Under the pieces are notes generated by a model, which was not told the DNA's origin, did no database searches, and worked only from the letters and a program-made list of their open reading frames with translations. A program made the position numbers and the translations under genes. From Lampris incognitus (lineage: Eukaryota; Chordata; Actinopteri; Lampriformes; Lampridae), in the NCBI RefSeq assembly GCF_029633865.1, contig NC_079211.1, positions 78,754,859-78,818,858 on the forward strand: a stretch of 64,000 nucleotides of DNA, read 5' to 3'. Below, in pieces: positions 43,296-55,008 of the stretch; positions within the stretch are counted from its first letter, which is position 1; each line of letters starts with the position of its first letter.

Positions 43296-46183
43296 TCACA
43301 TTTTCAACATTTTTTTTTTGCAACACAATAGCAACCTTTCTGCTTCTTTTTTTAGGTTGATTTCAAACAGTCCCAGGTCAAAGATAACTTCTGGCTTAAC
43401 CACAGGTCCTGACCTGGTAGTGACGAATTGTGGTGACACTCTTGGGGAGCCTGACACACTTTGCTGTACAGTCTTAAGACTCAGTGGTCTGGGGCTCCAC
43501 CTGTTGGTCGTGTGTGTCAACTTCCTGACCTGCATCACATTCGTTGCTCTGTAGAAGGTGTCGTCTATTGTGTCGAAGCGCTTGACCTTCATCTGTGATG
43601 AGTTGTAAGATCTTTGAGTCTCAGCTGGTCCCACAACTGTAGCGGGTTTCCACGTTCCAGTTGGCTGTTGGACTCGGACTTTGGCTCCTGTCGGCAGTGC
43701 AGGTAGCATTTTGGCATATCTGTCATAATACTGTTTTTGTTGTTTTTGGCACAGTCCTCTCCTGCCATGGACTGTGCTGCGACAAGCGAGTTCTGGTTGT
43801 AGCTGTTTTGCAGTGGTCGGAAGGACCGAGCGTAAGGCTCTGCTCAATAACAGCTGTGCTGGGGAGTTGAGTCGAGCCAATGGTGTGTTCCTGTATTCCA
43901 ATAAGCTGAGGTACGGGTCCGACCTCTGTGTGTGTGCTTTGTCCATGAGGGCTTTGGCTGTTTGCACTGTCTTCTCAGCCAACCCGTTGCTCTGTGGGTA
44001 CAGGGGGCTGCTTGTGACATGCTCAAAGTCCCATGCCTGTGCAAAGCTCTTGAAATCCTGTGAACTGTAGCAAGGACCATTATCAGTCACTACAGACTGG
44101 GGTATTCCAAATCTTGCAAACATGGCCTTCAGCTTCCGGATGACAGTTGGGGAAGTGAGGTTTGCAATTTGCTCTACCTCAAAGTACCTGCTATAATAGT
44201 CAACTGCAACTATATGGTCAGTGTTGTTCCATTTGAACAGGTCGGTGGCTATGATCTGCCAAGGCCGTTCAGGAATGGGGTGTGGCAGCATTGGCTCTTT
44301 GGGGACGGAGTGGCGTCACTCTAGGCAAATGCTACAAGATCCAGCTAGTGTCTCTATTTGTTTACCATCCCTGGCCAGAACAGAATCACTTTCACATGCT
44401 GCTTACACTTCTCCATGCCGAGATGGCCTGTGTGTATGCGTGCAAGCATGTCTGCTCTGAGTGATTTTGGCACAATGATTTTTTTCTCCTTTTAACAGAA
44501 TGTCATCTGTCTCGGATATTTCATCCCTGTGATTCCAATACTCAGTGACAGCAGAGCATTGTGGTCTCAGGCCACCCTGGTTGGATACCCTGTCTCAAGG
44601 CTGAGAGTTGCTCATCCTTGGCTGTGGCAGACCTGATTTCTGCCACTTTCTGGTCGCTCACCGGAGCACTGCTGATCACTGTGTGTGTTTGGGAATCCAT
44701 GCCTTCACTCAGGGAGTTGTCACTGTACTCAATCGGCTTCCTAGACAGCATGTCCGCGACTGGTATTTGCTTTTCGGGCTTGTGAACAATGTTGACGCTG
44801 TATCTTTGCAACTGTAGTATCATGCACTGGAGCCGCGGCGGTGCAGATGCCAAGGGCTTTCGCATGATTGGTTCAAGCGGCTTGTAATCTGACTCCACGG
44901 TCACCTGACGTCCATACAGGTATTGGTGGAATCGTTTGCATCCAAAGAGCATGGCGTACAGCGCCTTTTCGATCTGAGCATAGTTGACTTCCGTCTCATT
45001 CAGTGCCTTTGATGCATATGGAATTGGTTTCTCATCCTGCAGCAGGACTGCTCCTAAACCATGTTTGGAGGCATCCACCTGCAGCTTCACATCCTTAGTG
45101 GGGCCAAAGTAGGCTAGTACGGGACCGGGCTCTTGTGTAAAGAGGCTTTTCACTTGCTGGAATGCAGCATCCTGGTTCGAGTCCCATACAAACTCATTGC
45201 TCTCTTTCGACAGTTCTCGGAGCGGGGCTGTGGCCTCCGAGAGTCTGGGGGCAAACTTAGACAGGTAAGTGATCATGTCCAATAGCTCCGCCTTGCTCTG
45301 CGGTGGGGGCATGTCTTTGATTGCTTCGACTTTGTTGGGGTCAGGCCGGACGCCCTCTCGTGTCAGTATGTGTCCAAAATAGCTCACCTTGGGCACACAG
45401 ATGATGCTCTTGTCTTTGTTCAATTTTATTCCTCTGCCTTTGGTTCTCGGCAGCATGGCACGCAGGCTGGCATCATGCTCCTCTTTGGTGCGGCCATATA
45501 CAATGATGTCATCGATAATGGTGGCGATGTTGTGGAGTCCTTCATAGGCCTCGTCCACCCGTCTCTGGAACTCATCCTGTGTAGATATGATTCCGAACAG
45601 GAGTCTCTTGAACGTGTATCTGCCATAGAGAGTGTTAAATGTAGTTAGCATGGATGACTCTTCGCTGAGTTTTATGTTCCAGTAACCAGACCTGGCGTCT
45701 AATAAAGTACTGCGCCCCTGCCAGTCTTGCCGTAATGTCATCTAGAGTAGGGAGTTGATAGTGGGGTCTCTGGATGGCTTTGGTTAGGGGGCGGGGATCT
45801 AAACAAATCCTGAGCTTTCCCGTTTTGGGCTTTTCCACTATCACCAGTGCGTTAACCCATTCTGTTGGTTCAGTGACCTTTTGGATTATGCCCATTTTCT
45901 CCATTTCATCTAACTCGTCTTTGAGTCAGCTGCGCAAAGCGTATGGGATGTGGCGAGGTGGGCACACCACTGGTGTTACTTCAGGTTTCAGGCGAAGACT
46001 ACAATCTCCAGGAAACAGTCCAATGCCCTGAAGCACATCCGCATACTCAGCCATCGGGCTCATGTGTGGCTCTGGCTGCGCATTGACCATATGCACCATT
46101 TTGACAATGTTCAGGTCTAGACATGCTCTCATGCCTAGGACAGGGGGAGTGCTTTCTGCACAGACTATGTCAAAATCTAGCAT
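43296..46183 (-). pseudogene. Old Gypsy pol (RT, RNase H, integrase), frame-broken
   Basis: Minus-strand pieces: pre-RT (46183-45926), RT fingers (45904-45635; KVTEPTEWVNALVIVEKPKTGKLRICLDP), RT palm through RNase H (45741-44542; LFGIISTQDEFQRR, IIDDIIVYG catalytic motif at about 45510, LQVDASKHGLGAVLLQDE, ESDYKPLEPIM) and integrase (44291-43296; PWQIIATDLFKW, VVTDNGPCYSS, SNGLAEKTVQTAK). At least three frame changes (near 45.92, 45.70 and 44.5 kb) and a stop near 44,540 interrupt it. The protein is close in type to the pol at 21.8-24.6 kb, so the two elements belong to related Gypsy families. Confidence 0.85.
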
Positions 46184-47309
46184 GCTGTTTTCTTTTTGTA
46201 CCTGCAGGTTAACTTACAGGCACCTTTCACACTGAGTGTGTTCCCCCCATATCCTGAAAGCCTGGACGGTGGGCCTAGCACTACATTTCCAAACAGTTGG
46301 TGGAATGTGTTTGCTGGTATTATGTTGGCCTGGGCACCTGTGTCTATCTTAAACTTTAATTTGTGCCTCTTTTTGCCTATTTCCAATTCTGCAAAAGCCT
46401 GTCCCTTATTTGTGTTTTCATGCTGTTTAGTTATAGTGTCAATATACAGTTCATCTTCTGATTACTGTTCAGCACTCTCTGCAAAGGCATGCACTTTCTT
46501 TGCTTTATATTGTGCTTGGCGGTGCTGTGGTGGTGTCCTACACACCCTAGCAAAGTGGTTGAATTTTTTGCATTTGTTACACCGGCGTCCCTTTGCTGGA
46601 CATTCCTCAGGGCGGATGTGCTTTCCTCCGCACGCAGTACATCCTTTGTTTTGCATGGCACCGTCAGCATCAGTTGTGTTTACAGTGTTGCGGTCGTGAC
46701 GTGCCTGTCCTCTTCTGAACGGCTTCTTGCTAACTGCATCTACAGATGAGTTGATTACGCCTGCTGTGGGGAATCCATTGTTTTTAATTGCTGCTGTGAT
46801 AGGTCGTGTGATCGTGCTAAGTCAATAGCCCTTTCCAGTGTTAGCTCTGGACCTACACAGAGAAGCTTTTCTCTCACTCTTGTTGAGTTTGTGGCGAACA
46901 CACTTCTGTCCCTGACCATCTCGTCACTGTTAGGATCATCAGTCTTTCACTAGCAGCCTTAATTCAGTCACAAACTGGTGGACATTGTCACCGTCGCCTT
47001 GCATCTTTTCGTGGAACTTAAAACGTGCAAAGATGGGCTTAGCGTTGGGCCTTACGTAGGCTTCAAAGCCGTCATAATAGGTTTTCAATACCGTTTTCTG
47101 GTCTGCAGCTAGAGTCCATGTACTGAGGACGTCTCTGCCCTTCTCTCCAATGCATAACAGCGAGTAGCTGCATTTCCCTCCTCCTCTTTTGCACTTGGCG
47201 GTCCGGCAAACATAAGCTCCACATGCCGGCGAAACCCTCTCCACGCATCGGGAAGGCTGGACGAGTCCCCATCCATCCGTGGCATCGGAACACCGGCAGT
47301 AGCCTCCAT
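46177..47309 (-). pseudogene. Old Gypsy gag and protease, frame-broken
   Basis: Gag starts near 47309 (MEATAGVPMPRMDGD) and continues in other frames (47244-46939; YDGFEAYVRPNAKPIFARFKFHEKMQ, VHQFVTELRLLVKD). A zinc knuckle reads CTACGGKHIRPEECPAKGRRCNKC (about 46645-46570). The protease fragment is at 46386-46177 with FKIDTGAQANIIP. Several frame changes are present. Confidence 0.8.
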
Positions 47310-47358
47310 CTCTCGTCGTCAGGTCGATGTGAGCACTAGCGAGTTGGTTCTGACGCCA

Positions 47359-47581
47359 TGTAACATTTAAAAGGGTTGCCTCCTAACGGTCACTCTGCAG
47401 TGTCTCTAATTAAGCAATGTCCACACATCAAATAACGTTTGGTGTTCCGTGTTTACTGTGGTCTGCCACGCACGCGGGATCCCTTCAGTCTCGTGCATTT
47501 CCTGAATCTCCAGGATAGGCCAGTGACGTCAACACCTAGCGTCGCGCTGGACTAGACCATTACTGGATCATACCATTATAC
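47359..47581 (-). repeat. 5' LTR of the old Gypsy, larger part
   Basis: Matches the 3' LTR from its first base to TACCATTATA; the remaining 20 bp (CCTGACCCATGG to TTACA) are at 54984-55003, beyond the inserted element. Confidence 0.9.
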
Positions 47582-48121
47582 TGTTGCGGGACAGCTCCCT
47601 GACAGATAGTGACAAACAGACAGTCTGACTAAAGTAACGCGAGACCCTGTTAGCCAATGAGAAGAGACTTAGGAATGCGTGCGTGCTGCCTATTGTTATC
47701 CATTGCACAGCACAGCGTGGGTTAGTTGTTATAGTGGTTTACAGACTGTCACACAGTGTTAGCCTAGCATAACGTGTTAGCGATCAGACGTAACATTCCT
47801 GACTCCTACACCTCGACTGAGCTGACGCTAGACAGTGACTAACCAGCGACGACCATAATAGAACCAGTAAGAGTGATTACCAGCCCCCAGAGAGAGATCA
47901 GAGTGTGCAGCCAGTGACAGTGCGAGTGTCTGCAGAGTGAGACCATCCCAGCCAGGCTAGCCAGCGTCCGTCATCGTCTGCAGACTGCAGGAGCAGTGCA
48001 AGGTGGGTTGCTAAACCCGTAGCCTAGCCCGGCTAATTAACGCCAGAGACTGTGTTGTCGCACCATAATTCCCAGCCTCCAACTACTTAATATAAGAACA
48101 TCTAAACCCAGTCCCGCGACA
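47582..48121 (+). repeat. 5' LTR of the young Gypsy
   Basis: 540 bp, TGTTGCGGGACAG to CCCGCGACA. No difference to the 3' LTR was seen on reading both through. Confidence 0.95.
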
Positions 48122-48273
48122 AGTGGTGTTCAGAAGTGGTGAAATTGGATTGCATTCTGTCTCCATACAGAATAGCGGTGCTATTGCTATTTACGTTAGC
48201 GTCCTTGCTAACTAGCAACCGGCTAATTACGTGCAGTAGCACTTTATCAAGGCCATCGTTGCATGTGATCTAG

Positions 48274-51009
48274 ATGATGTTGGAACCTACTGAGGAGATC
48301 GAGCACGTGGAGCACGGTGCTGTAGGGGGGGGAGAGGATAGCGCTGTGGAAAGCGAAATGGAAAAGCAGATGTGTCGTCTAGCCCAAATGTTTGAGCGGT
48401 CCCTCCTTAACCAAGAAAAGCAGGAACAATCAATGGAGGAGGTGAAGTGCATGCTTAAAGGGGTACTTGTCGGGCGAGTTGTGCCACATCCCCAACCTCC
48501 CGCTGTGCAGTAATTGAGCACGGGACTCCACCCGCTCCCTAGTTCCCCGCAGCCATTCAATGGCTATCAGGAGGGCTTTGATAGTGGCCATGGAGCCAGT
48601 CATAGCATTACAACATTGGAGGTGCAGGACATGGAGTTAACTACTCCACTGGTCCCCCGTCCAGACGGACCGGATGTGAGACCCCGTGAATATGCTTTGC
48701 CCCCGGGAATGGAGAATGTCGGCCCAGTAGCGGATGGCCGCAACAGAAGTCACCATCCCAAACCCCTTGTCACCAGTACTCCAGCGGAGCGGGGTGGTAG
48801 GAGCGCCAGAGCCCGGAACGCATTTCCGGAAGGGAGTCACCATTTCCTGAGCACGCCCAGCCGGGGTGACGCGGCGCCGCCTACTGGTGGTACCGGAGGG
48901 CCGCCATCCGTCATAACAAATAGTCCAGTGGTAGGGAACGGTCGGGACCGGAGTAGTAGCTACAGGAGAGAAGTAGGACACGAAAGTGAAGTGAAGCTGC
49001 TAGCTACCTACGATGGGAAGGGCGACTGGGACTCCTTTATTGGCCCGTTTGAGAGGATGGCCCGGAAGCGGAATTGGAGCAAGGAAGTCTGCCTGGACAT
49101 GCTCTACCTGCGACTGCGAGAAGGCGCTATGTCATTCGTTATGGCGCAACCGACTCCTATCCGCGAGGACTACGACAAGCTGGTGGAGCAGCTACGGCGC
49201 CGTTTCGGACGAGAAATACCTGAAAGTACTGCCCGCCGTAAACTGAGCGAGGTTCGGCAGGGGAAGGAGACTAGCCTGTCTGAATTTGGAGAGGAAGTAC
49301 GGAAGCTGGTTACGCTAGCCTATCCAGGGGTCGACGTCGGACTGCAGGAGGAGTTCGCGGCCGAGGCATTCCTGCGAGGCCTGCGCAACCAAAACATCGC
49401 CTACGAAGTCCTGGGCTCCGAACCTAAGACCCTGGCAGACGCCCTCAAGAAGGTAGAAGCCCGAGAATACGACTATCGAGCAACGCTTGGAAGGGAGAGC
49501 GAAGCTAAGGGGCGGATTCGCCGAGTGTCATGGGATGATGAGCGTAAAGGGGGAGCGCCAAACCCGACATCGACGGCCACCGGCGCGACGCAGTCCGACC
49601 TAAATGCTGACATCAAGGAGTTGAAAGCCGAGGTAGCGGCGCTGCTGCAGGAAATGCGGCGTTCCTGGAAACCGTCCCCCCCGCAGCTGACATCCGACAC
49701 AGCCGAACAGAAGAAGGAGGAACGGGGCAGAACTCTAGAGCGGCCGGCGAGCAGCACTAATGGGCAGCGGCGTTACCAATCACCGAGTCCGGGCGCCACC
49801 CCTAGAGGCTCCTGTTACCAGTGTGGAGGCCAGGGCCACTTCAAACGAGACTGCACCTCCCGCTCACCGAGCCCTCACGTCAAGGAAAAGGCCGATAGCC
49901 AGCCAGCACCCCGCATAAACCGAGCAGCAGGAGATGGTCCTAGTCTGGTAGTGCCCATCACGGTCAACAAACTGGAACTCAAGTGCGTTGTGGACACCGG
50001 CGCGGAGGCGACCGTCATGTCTGAAGACACCTTCCGTCAGCTGGAGCTAGCTGGTCAGCCAAGTGTGGGGACTGCCGTCCTGAGGAACGCGGAGGAGGGG
50101 AAAGAAATGACCGAGACTCCGAAGTATAGAGTCACCATCCGCTTGGGCCGTAAGACCAAGGACTGGGACGTCTACGTCGCACCCATCCGCGACCCCTTTC
50201 TCCTGGGTCTGGACTTTATGCTAGCCGCCAGAGTCACAGTTTCGGTCGGAGGACAAGTACACGTTGATGGAGAACCGATCGGCACTGTCATCATAGGCAG
50301 GTCGCTAGGAGAGTACACGGTTTCCAGAGTACTGCTGGAGTGCCCCTCGACTTTACCAGCGGAGAGCGAACGCGACGTCTGGGGTCTAGTGGAAGGCCCA
50401 AAGCCAGGAATTTCTGCCGTCCTGGAGCCCACTGGCCTTGCAGAAGGAGTCTCTTCAGGCAGTGTAGTAGTCGACGTTGCCAAGAGAGTCCCTGTGCGAC
50501 TATGCAACTTGTCGCCCCGCGAAGTGACCCTAAGGAGAGGTGTTTGCTTGGGCGTGTTGGTTGAGGCAGAGGAAACCCCGTCCCTAGAGCCGAACCCCAC
50601 GAACCCGGCGGAGAAGGAACAAGTGTCAGTGCGACGGCTGGAGTCCGCAACAGCCTTGGATCTACCAGACCATCTGTCATCCCTGTATGCAGCCGCCAGT
50701 AAGGAGCTCGAAGAGGGGCAGCAGAGAGCCCTATTGCAGCTTCTGGTCAAGCACAAGGAGGTCTTTGCAGCAGCAAACGACGACCTGGGCTGTTTTGATG
50801 CTGTCCAGCACCGCATCGACACCGGAGAGGGACGCCCAGTACGCCAGGCAGCCCGCCGCACACCGCTGGGGTTCCAGCAAGAGGAGGAACAGCACCTCCA
50901 GGAAATGCTGAAGGCTGGAGTGATAACGCCATCGACGTCTGAGTGGGCTTCACCTGTGGTCCTGGTGAGGAAGAAAGATGGAGGCGTTCGATGGTGTATC
51001 GACTACTGA
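48274..51009 (+). pseudogene. Young Gypsy gag, protease and RT N-terminus (two stops)
   Basis: The frame opens with MMLEPTEEIEHVEHG, a 79-codon segment with a short heptad-rich helix, and meets TAA at 48511-48513. It continues in the same frame through the capsid-like region (LLATYDGKGDWDSFIGPFERM; LRRRFGREIPESTARRKL), a CCHC knuckle (CYQCGGQGHFKRDC, 49813-49854), a retropepsin (CVVDTGAEATVM, GAC at 49993) and the RT fingers (GVITPSTSEWASPVVLVRKKDGG), and stops at TGA 51007-51009. Coding resumes at once in the same frame. Whether the first stop is a mutation or a read-through signal is unknown; the second falls inside the RT and must be inactivating unless suppressed. Confidence 0.85.
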
Positions 51010-54000
51010 AGACTCAATGAACTGACGCTGAAGGACGCGTACCCGCTTCCAAGGATTGAAGAGTGTCTGGACACCCTGGAAGGCGCAACCGTGTTCTCCA
51101 CGTTAGACATGCAGAGTGGATACTGGCAAATTGGAGTCCATCCTGCTGACCGATGCAAGACGGCCTTCATTACTCGCTATGGCCTGTACGAGTACGCCCG
51201 AATGCCTTTCGGACTCTGCAACGCGCCAGGCACCTTCCAGAGGGCCATGGAGGTTGTCCTGCGCGGGTTGCAGTGGAAGAGCCTCCTCGTGTACCTAGAT
51301 GACGTCATCGTCATTGGCCGCAGTGTTGAAGATGGGTTGAAGAACCTGGCCATCGTCCTCGAGCGGGTCCAAGCCAGCGGGCTCAAGCTCAAGCCCTCAA
51401 AGTGTCATCTCCTGCGCAGCGAAGTGCTTTTCCTGGGCCACATAGTGAGCGGACAGGGGATCGCTCCCAACCCCGAGCTGGTGAAGGCAGTGGAAGACTG
51501 GAGTCCACCCTCCAACATCACGGAGCTCCAGGCCTTTCTTGGGCTGTGCAACTACTACCGACGCTTCGTCCGCAACTTCTCTCTCATCTGCAACCCACTG
51601 TACGAGCTTCAGAGTAAAGGAACAGAGTTCCACTGGACCGATCGCCAGCAGGAGGCGTTCGAGGAGATGAAGAAGAGACTCACATCCACTCCGGTGCTAG
51701 CCTACCCCACCAAAGATGGCGAGTTCATCCTCGACACTGACGCCTCAAACACCTGTATAGGCGCGGTGCTCTCGCAGGTCCAAGAGGGGGAGGAAAGGGT
51801 TGTCTCCTATGCCAGCGCCCACCTCCAAAAAGTCCAACAACGGTACTGCGTAACTCGCCGGGAGTTGCTGGCCGTAGTCCGGTTCGCCAGACAGTTCCGG
51901 CACTACCTGCTCGGACGGCACTTCACCTTGAGAACTGATCACAACAGCCTGACCTGGCTCTTCCGCTTTAAAAGTCCCGAAGGCCAGCTAGCAAGGTGGA
52001 TTGAGGAGCTTAGCCAGTTCCACTTCAAAATAGAGCATCGAGCAGGAGTCAAGCATGGCAACGCGGATGCACTTTCAAGGGCGCCAGCGCCAACTTGTGA
52101 CTGCTACCGGGCAGGAGAAAGCCCCGACTCACTGCCCTGCCAAGGCTGCCCGTACTGCCGACGTGAACACCAGAGATGGGCAAGGTTCGACGAGGATGTC
52201 GACGACGTGGTCCCCCTGGCGATCCGTAGGACGACGAGGACCCCGGCGACTACGGATCCGGCGTCAAGACCTTCGACACCCGACCAGAACCCGGTGGACA
52301 CTGCCGAGCCACCAGTGGACGAGAACTCAAACACTGGGATCCAGTCATCGCCACCCACTGTTAACTGGCTGCCCCAGTATACCGAGAAGGAGCTGGCAGA
52401 GTACCAGCGCAGTGACCCTTTGCTGAGGAAGCTTCACGCCTGGAAGGATGGAGGCCAGCTACCGTCTCAAGATGAAGTAGCCCTGGAGGGTCCGGCCGTG
52501 CGCAAGTTCTGGTTGTGCTGGGACCATGTGGAACGCCGTGGAGACGTTCTCTATTACCGCTGGGATGAGGAAACCGGCCAAGTCCCTGTCTACCGCCTGA
52601 TAGTTCCAGCAGCCCTCCAACAAGAAGTCCTGCGTTCTTGCCACTGCCCTCCGCAGTCAGGCCACCTGGGAAGAGAAAAGACGTGCCACCGAGTCAAGCG
52701 GGAGTTCTTCTGGGTGGGACTGGCGGACAGCATCCAACAATTTGTCCGCCGGTGCCCACAGTGCCAAGCCTGCAAGTCTTCCGGGAGGGTCGGCAGAGCT
52801 CAGATGCAACTGTTCCAGGCCGGTGCTCCCATGGACAGGGTCCACATAGATGTCGTCGGGCCGTTCCCTATCTCGGCATCCGGGAACAAGTACGTCCTTG
52901 TCATGGTGGACCAGTTCACCCGGTGGGTGGAGGTCGCAGCTATCCCTGAACAAACCGCGGAAGTGACTGCGACGAAGCTTCTACAGGAGTTCATCTCCCG
53001 GTTCGGGTCACCCCTAGAAATCCACACAGATCAGGGACGCAACTTTGAAAGCAGCCTGTTCCGTGACCTCTGTGAGCTTCTCCAAATAGCCAAAACCAGA
53101 ACGACTCCTTACCATCCTGCGTCGAATGGCCAAGTTGAGAGGTTTAATCGGACGCTTCTCCAAATGATCCGCTGCTACGTAGAGAAAAACCAGCGTGAGT
53201 GGGACAAGAACCTCCACCTCCTCGCCAGCGCATACCGCAGCTCACCCCATGCCCTTACAGGGTATACGCCGAACCGGATGATGCTTGGCCGTGAAGTCCA
53301 CCAGCCCCAAGGACTCACTCTACGGGTGCAGGAGGCCAACGCCCATCGTAGTCCCCCAGCCGAATATGTTGCTGACCTGGAAGCCAACATGCTAGACATC
53401 CACGAACTGGCACGTGAGCGTCTCCGTACATCTCAACTCCGGAGCAAGAAAGACCACGATCTGCGGGCCCGTCAACGCACATTCCACCCCGGAGATCTGG
53501 TGTATGTCAGGGACGACGCGCGAAAGAAGGGCCAATCGCCAAAGTTGAAGCCACGGTGGAGAGGCCCGGCACTCATAACAGAGAAGATGGGAAACGTCCT
53601 GTACCGTGTCCAAGAGGGCAGGAAGGAGAGAGTCCTCCACCATGACCGACTGTTGCCCTACCTCGCCGAGGAAGTACCCATCTGGATTCAGCAGAGGCGG
53701 CACGCACTGCTGCAGATTCCGGCGTCAGGAGAGAACCTGCCGAGTACACCAGGAGAAGACCTCGAGGATCCGGAAACAGAGGCAGCGGACGACAAAGAGA
53801 TTGAGCGACAGGAGGATATCGGTGGACTGGCGGAGGATCAGGGGTTCGAGAGCGATGACGACCTCGACCTACGTCTGGAAGACGTGTTCCCCGATGAGGA
53901 AGATGACACATCGGGCCCCCCCACGGAAGCCCCACGAAAGCCCCATGAAAGCCCCACGAAAGCCCCACGAAAGCCCCATGAAAGCCCCACGAGCGCCCAG

Positions 54001-54225
54001 GTGTCTCCCTCCTTGTCTCCGCCCTTGGCTGCCAGCAGTTCTCCAGGGGAGCCGACCACTACTCGACGCCGAGAGGCCGCAGCCCGTGTTCCAGGCGGGC
54101 AGTCTTCCGCCCCTGACCCAGAGGGAGCCGAAGCAGACGTTGCTGAGCCCCTGCCCCTCCCCACCACTAGACGGGGCAGACCAGTCCGGCCGCCTGCCTG
54201 GCTCCGGGACTCTGTTCGAGACTGA
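51010..54225 (+). CDS. Young Gypsy pol: RT, RNase H, integrase
   Basis: This is the same frame as the preceding segment. The RT shows FSTLDMQSGYWQI, ARMPFGLCNAPGTFQ and catalytic YLDD (51292-51303); the thumb reads FLGLCNYYRRFVRNFS. RNase H reads LDTDASNTCIGAVLSQ and RTDHNSLTWL, followed by the HRAGVKHGNADALSR end. The integrase has the zinc region (SGHLGREKTCHRVKREFFW, RRCPQCQACK), core (HIDVVGPFPI, HTDQGRNFES, NGQVERFNRTL) and the GPY-type C-terminal barrel (RWRGPALITEKMGNVLYRV). An acidic tail with repeated KPHESPT units (about 53925-53990) ends it. All domains are intact after the stop at 51007. No ATG is expected at the start, since it is part of a gag-pol fusion. Confidence 0.9.
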   Translation, partial: RLNELTLKDAYPLPRIEECLDTLEGATVFSTLDMQSGYWQIGVHPADRCKTAFITRYGLYEYARMPFGLCNAPGTFQRAMEVVLRGLQWKSLLVYLDDVIVIGRSVEDGLKNLAIVLERVQASGLKLKPSKCHLLRSEVLFLGHIVSGQGIAPNPELVKAVEDWSPPSNITELQAFLGLCNYYRRFVRNFSLICNPLYELQSKGTEFHWTDRQQEAFEEMKKRLTSTPVLAYPTKDGEFILDTDASNTCIGAVLSQVQEGEERVVSYASAHLQKVQQRYCVTRRELLAVVRFARQFRHYLLGRHFTLRTDHNSLTWLFRFKSPEGQLARWIEELSQFHFKIEHRAGVKHGNADALSRAPAPTCDCYRAGESPDSLPCQGCPYCRREHQRWARFDEDVDDVVPLAIRRTTRTPATTDPASRPSTPDQNPVDTAEPPVDENSNTGIQSSPPTVNWLPQYTEKELAEYQRSDPLLRKLHAWKDGGQLPSQDEVALEGPAVRKFWLCWDHVERRGDVLYYRWDEETGQVPVYRLIVPAALQQEVLRSCHCPPQSGHLGREKTCHRVKREFFWVGLADSIQQFVRRCPQCQACKSSGRVGRAQMQLFQAGAPMDRVHIDVVGPFPISASGNKYVLVMVDQFTRWVEVAAIPEQTAEVTATKLLQEFISRFGSPLEIHTDQGRNFESSLFRDLCELLQIAKTRTTPYHPASNGQVERFNRTLLQMIRCYVEKNQREWDKNLHLLASAYRSSPHALTGYTPNRMMLGREVHQPQGLTLRVQEANAHRSPPAEYVADLEANMLDIHELARERLRTSQLRSKKDHDLRARQRTFHPGDLVYVRDDARKKGQSPKLKPRWRGPALITEKMGNVLYRVQEGRKERVLHHDRLLPYLAEEVPIWIQQRRHALLQIPASGENLPSTPGEDLEDPETEAADDKEIERQEDIGGLAEDQGFESDDDLDLRLEDVFPDEEDDTSGPPTEAPRKPHESPTKAPRKPHESPTSAQVSPSLSPPLAASSSPGEPTTTRRREAAARVPGGQSSAPDPEGAEADVAEPLPLPTTRRGRPVRPPAWLRDSVRD

Positions 54226-54439
54226 TCTTGACGGACGTGACTAGTTGACTTAGGGGGTTACTAGGCTAGTCACAGGAGTCCTACTTTAATAGTGACCACC
54301 CAACCAGTTTATTTTGACGCCCTTAGTTCCGGGCCTAGTTGTGTGCCGGGTGTTTTGTCCCGGGTGTAATTCCGACTCTAGTTCCCAGAGTTATTTTATC
54401 TTTATGTTGAAGGGACTCAACAATCTAAAGGGGGGGTAG

Positions 54440-54979
54440 TGTTGCGGGACAGCTCCCTGACAGATAGTGACAAACAGACAGTCTGACTAAAGTAACGCGA
54501 GACCCTGTTAGCCAATGAGAAGAGACTTAGGAATGCGTGCGTGCTGCCTATTGTTATCCATTGCACAGCACAGCGTGGGTTAGTTGTTATAGTGGTTTAC
54601 AGACTGTCACACAGTGTTAGCCTAGCATAACGTGTTAGCGATCAGACGTAACATTCCTGACTCCTACACCTCGACTGAGCTGACGCTAGACAGTGACTAA
54701 CCAGCGACGACCATAATAGAACCAGTAAGAGTGATTACCAGCCCCCAGAGAGAGATCAGAGTGTGCAGCCAGTGACAGTGCGAGTGTCTGCAGAGTGAGA
54801 CCATCCCAGCCAGGCTAGCCAGCGTCCGTCATCGTCTGCAGACTGCAGGAGCAGTGCAAGGTGGGTTGCTAAACCCGTAGCCTAGCCCGGCTAATTAACG
54901 CCAGAGACTGTGTTGTCGCACCATAATTCCCAGCCTCCAACTACTTAATATAAGAACATCTAAACCCAGTCCCGCGACA
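54440..54979 (+). repeat. 3' LTR of the young Gypsy
   Basis: 540 bp, preceded by the polypurine tract. It is indistinguishable by eye from 47582-48121. Confidence 0.95.
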
Positions 54980-54983
54980 ATAC

Positions 54984-55003
54984 CCTGACCCATGGATATT
55001 ACA
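54984..55003 (-). repeat. 5' LTR of the old Gypsy, remaining 20 bp
   Basis: CCTGACCCATGGATATTACA, the end of the LTR that is continuous in the 42840-43082 copy. The outer target-site copy GTCGT follows. Confidence 0.9.
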
Positions 55004-55008
55004 GTCGT

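Larger units (their letters stand above)
47582..54979 (+). mobile_element. Very young Ty3/Gypsy LTR retrotransposon, plus strand
   Basis: 7,398 bp with two 540-bp LTRs (47582-48121 and 54440-54979) that look identical base for base, a 4-bp target-site duplication ATAC (47578-47581 and 54980-54983), a primer-binding region right after the 5' LTR (AGTGGTGTTCAGAAGTGG) and a polypurine tract AAAGGGGGGGTAG before the 3' LTR. One gag-pol frame runs from 48274 to 54225, broken only by stop codons at 48511-48513 and 51007-51009. Confidence 0.96.
42840..55003 (-). mobile_element. Old Ty3/Gypsy element, minus strand, split by a younger Gypsy
   Basis: The 3' LTR (42840-43082) and the 5' LTR (47359-47581 plus 54984-55003) share TGTAAYATTTAAAAGGG...GGATATTACA and differ at about 20 of 243 positions by eye. 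The target-site duplication GTCGT flanks the outer ends (42835-42839 and 55004-55008). In sense, the primer-binding site TGGCGTCAGAACCAACT follows the 5' LTR and GAAGAAGGGGGA precedes the 3' LTR. The 5' LTR is interrupted by the element at 47582-54979. Confidence 0.9.
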
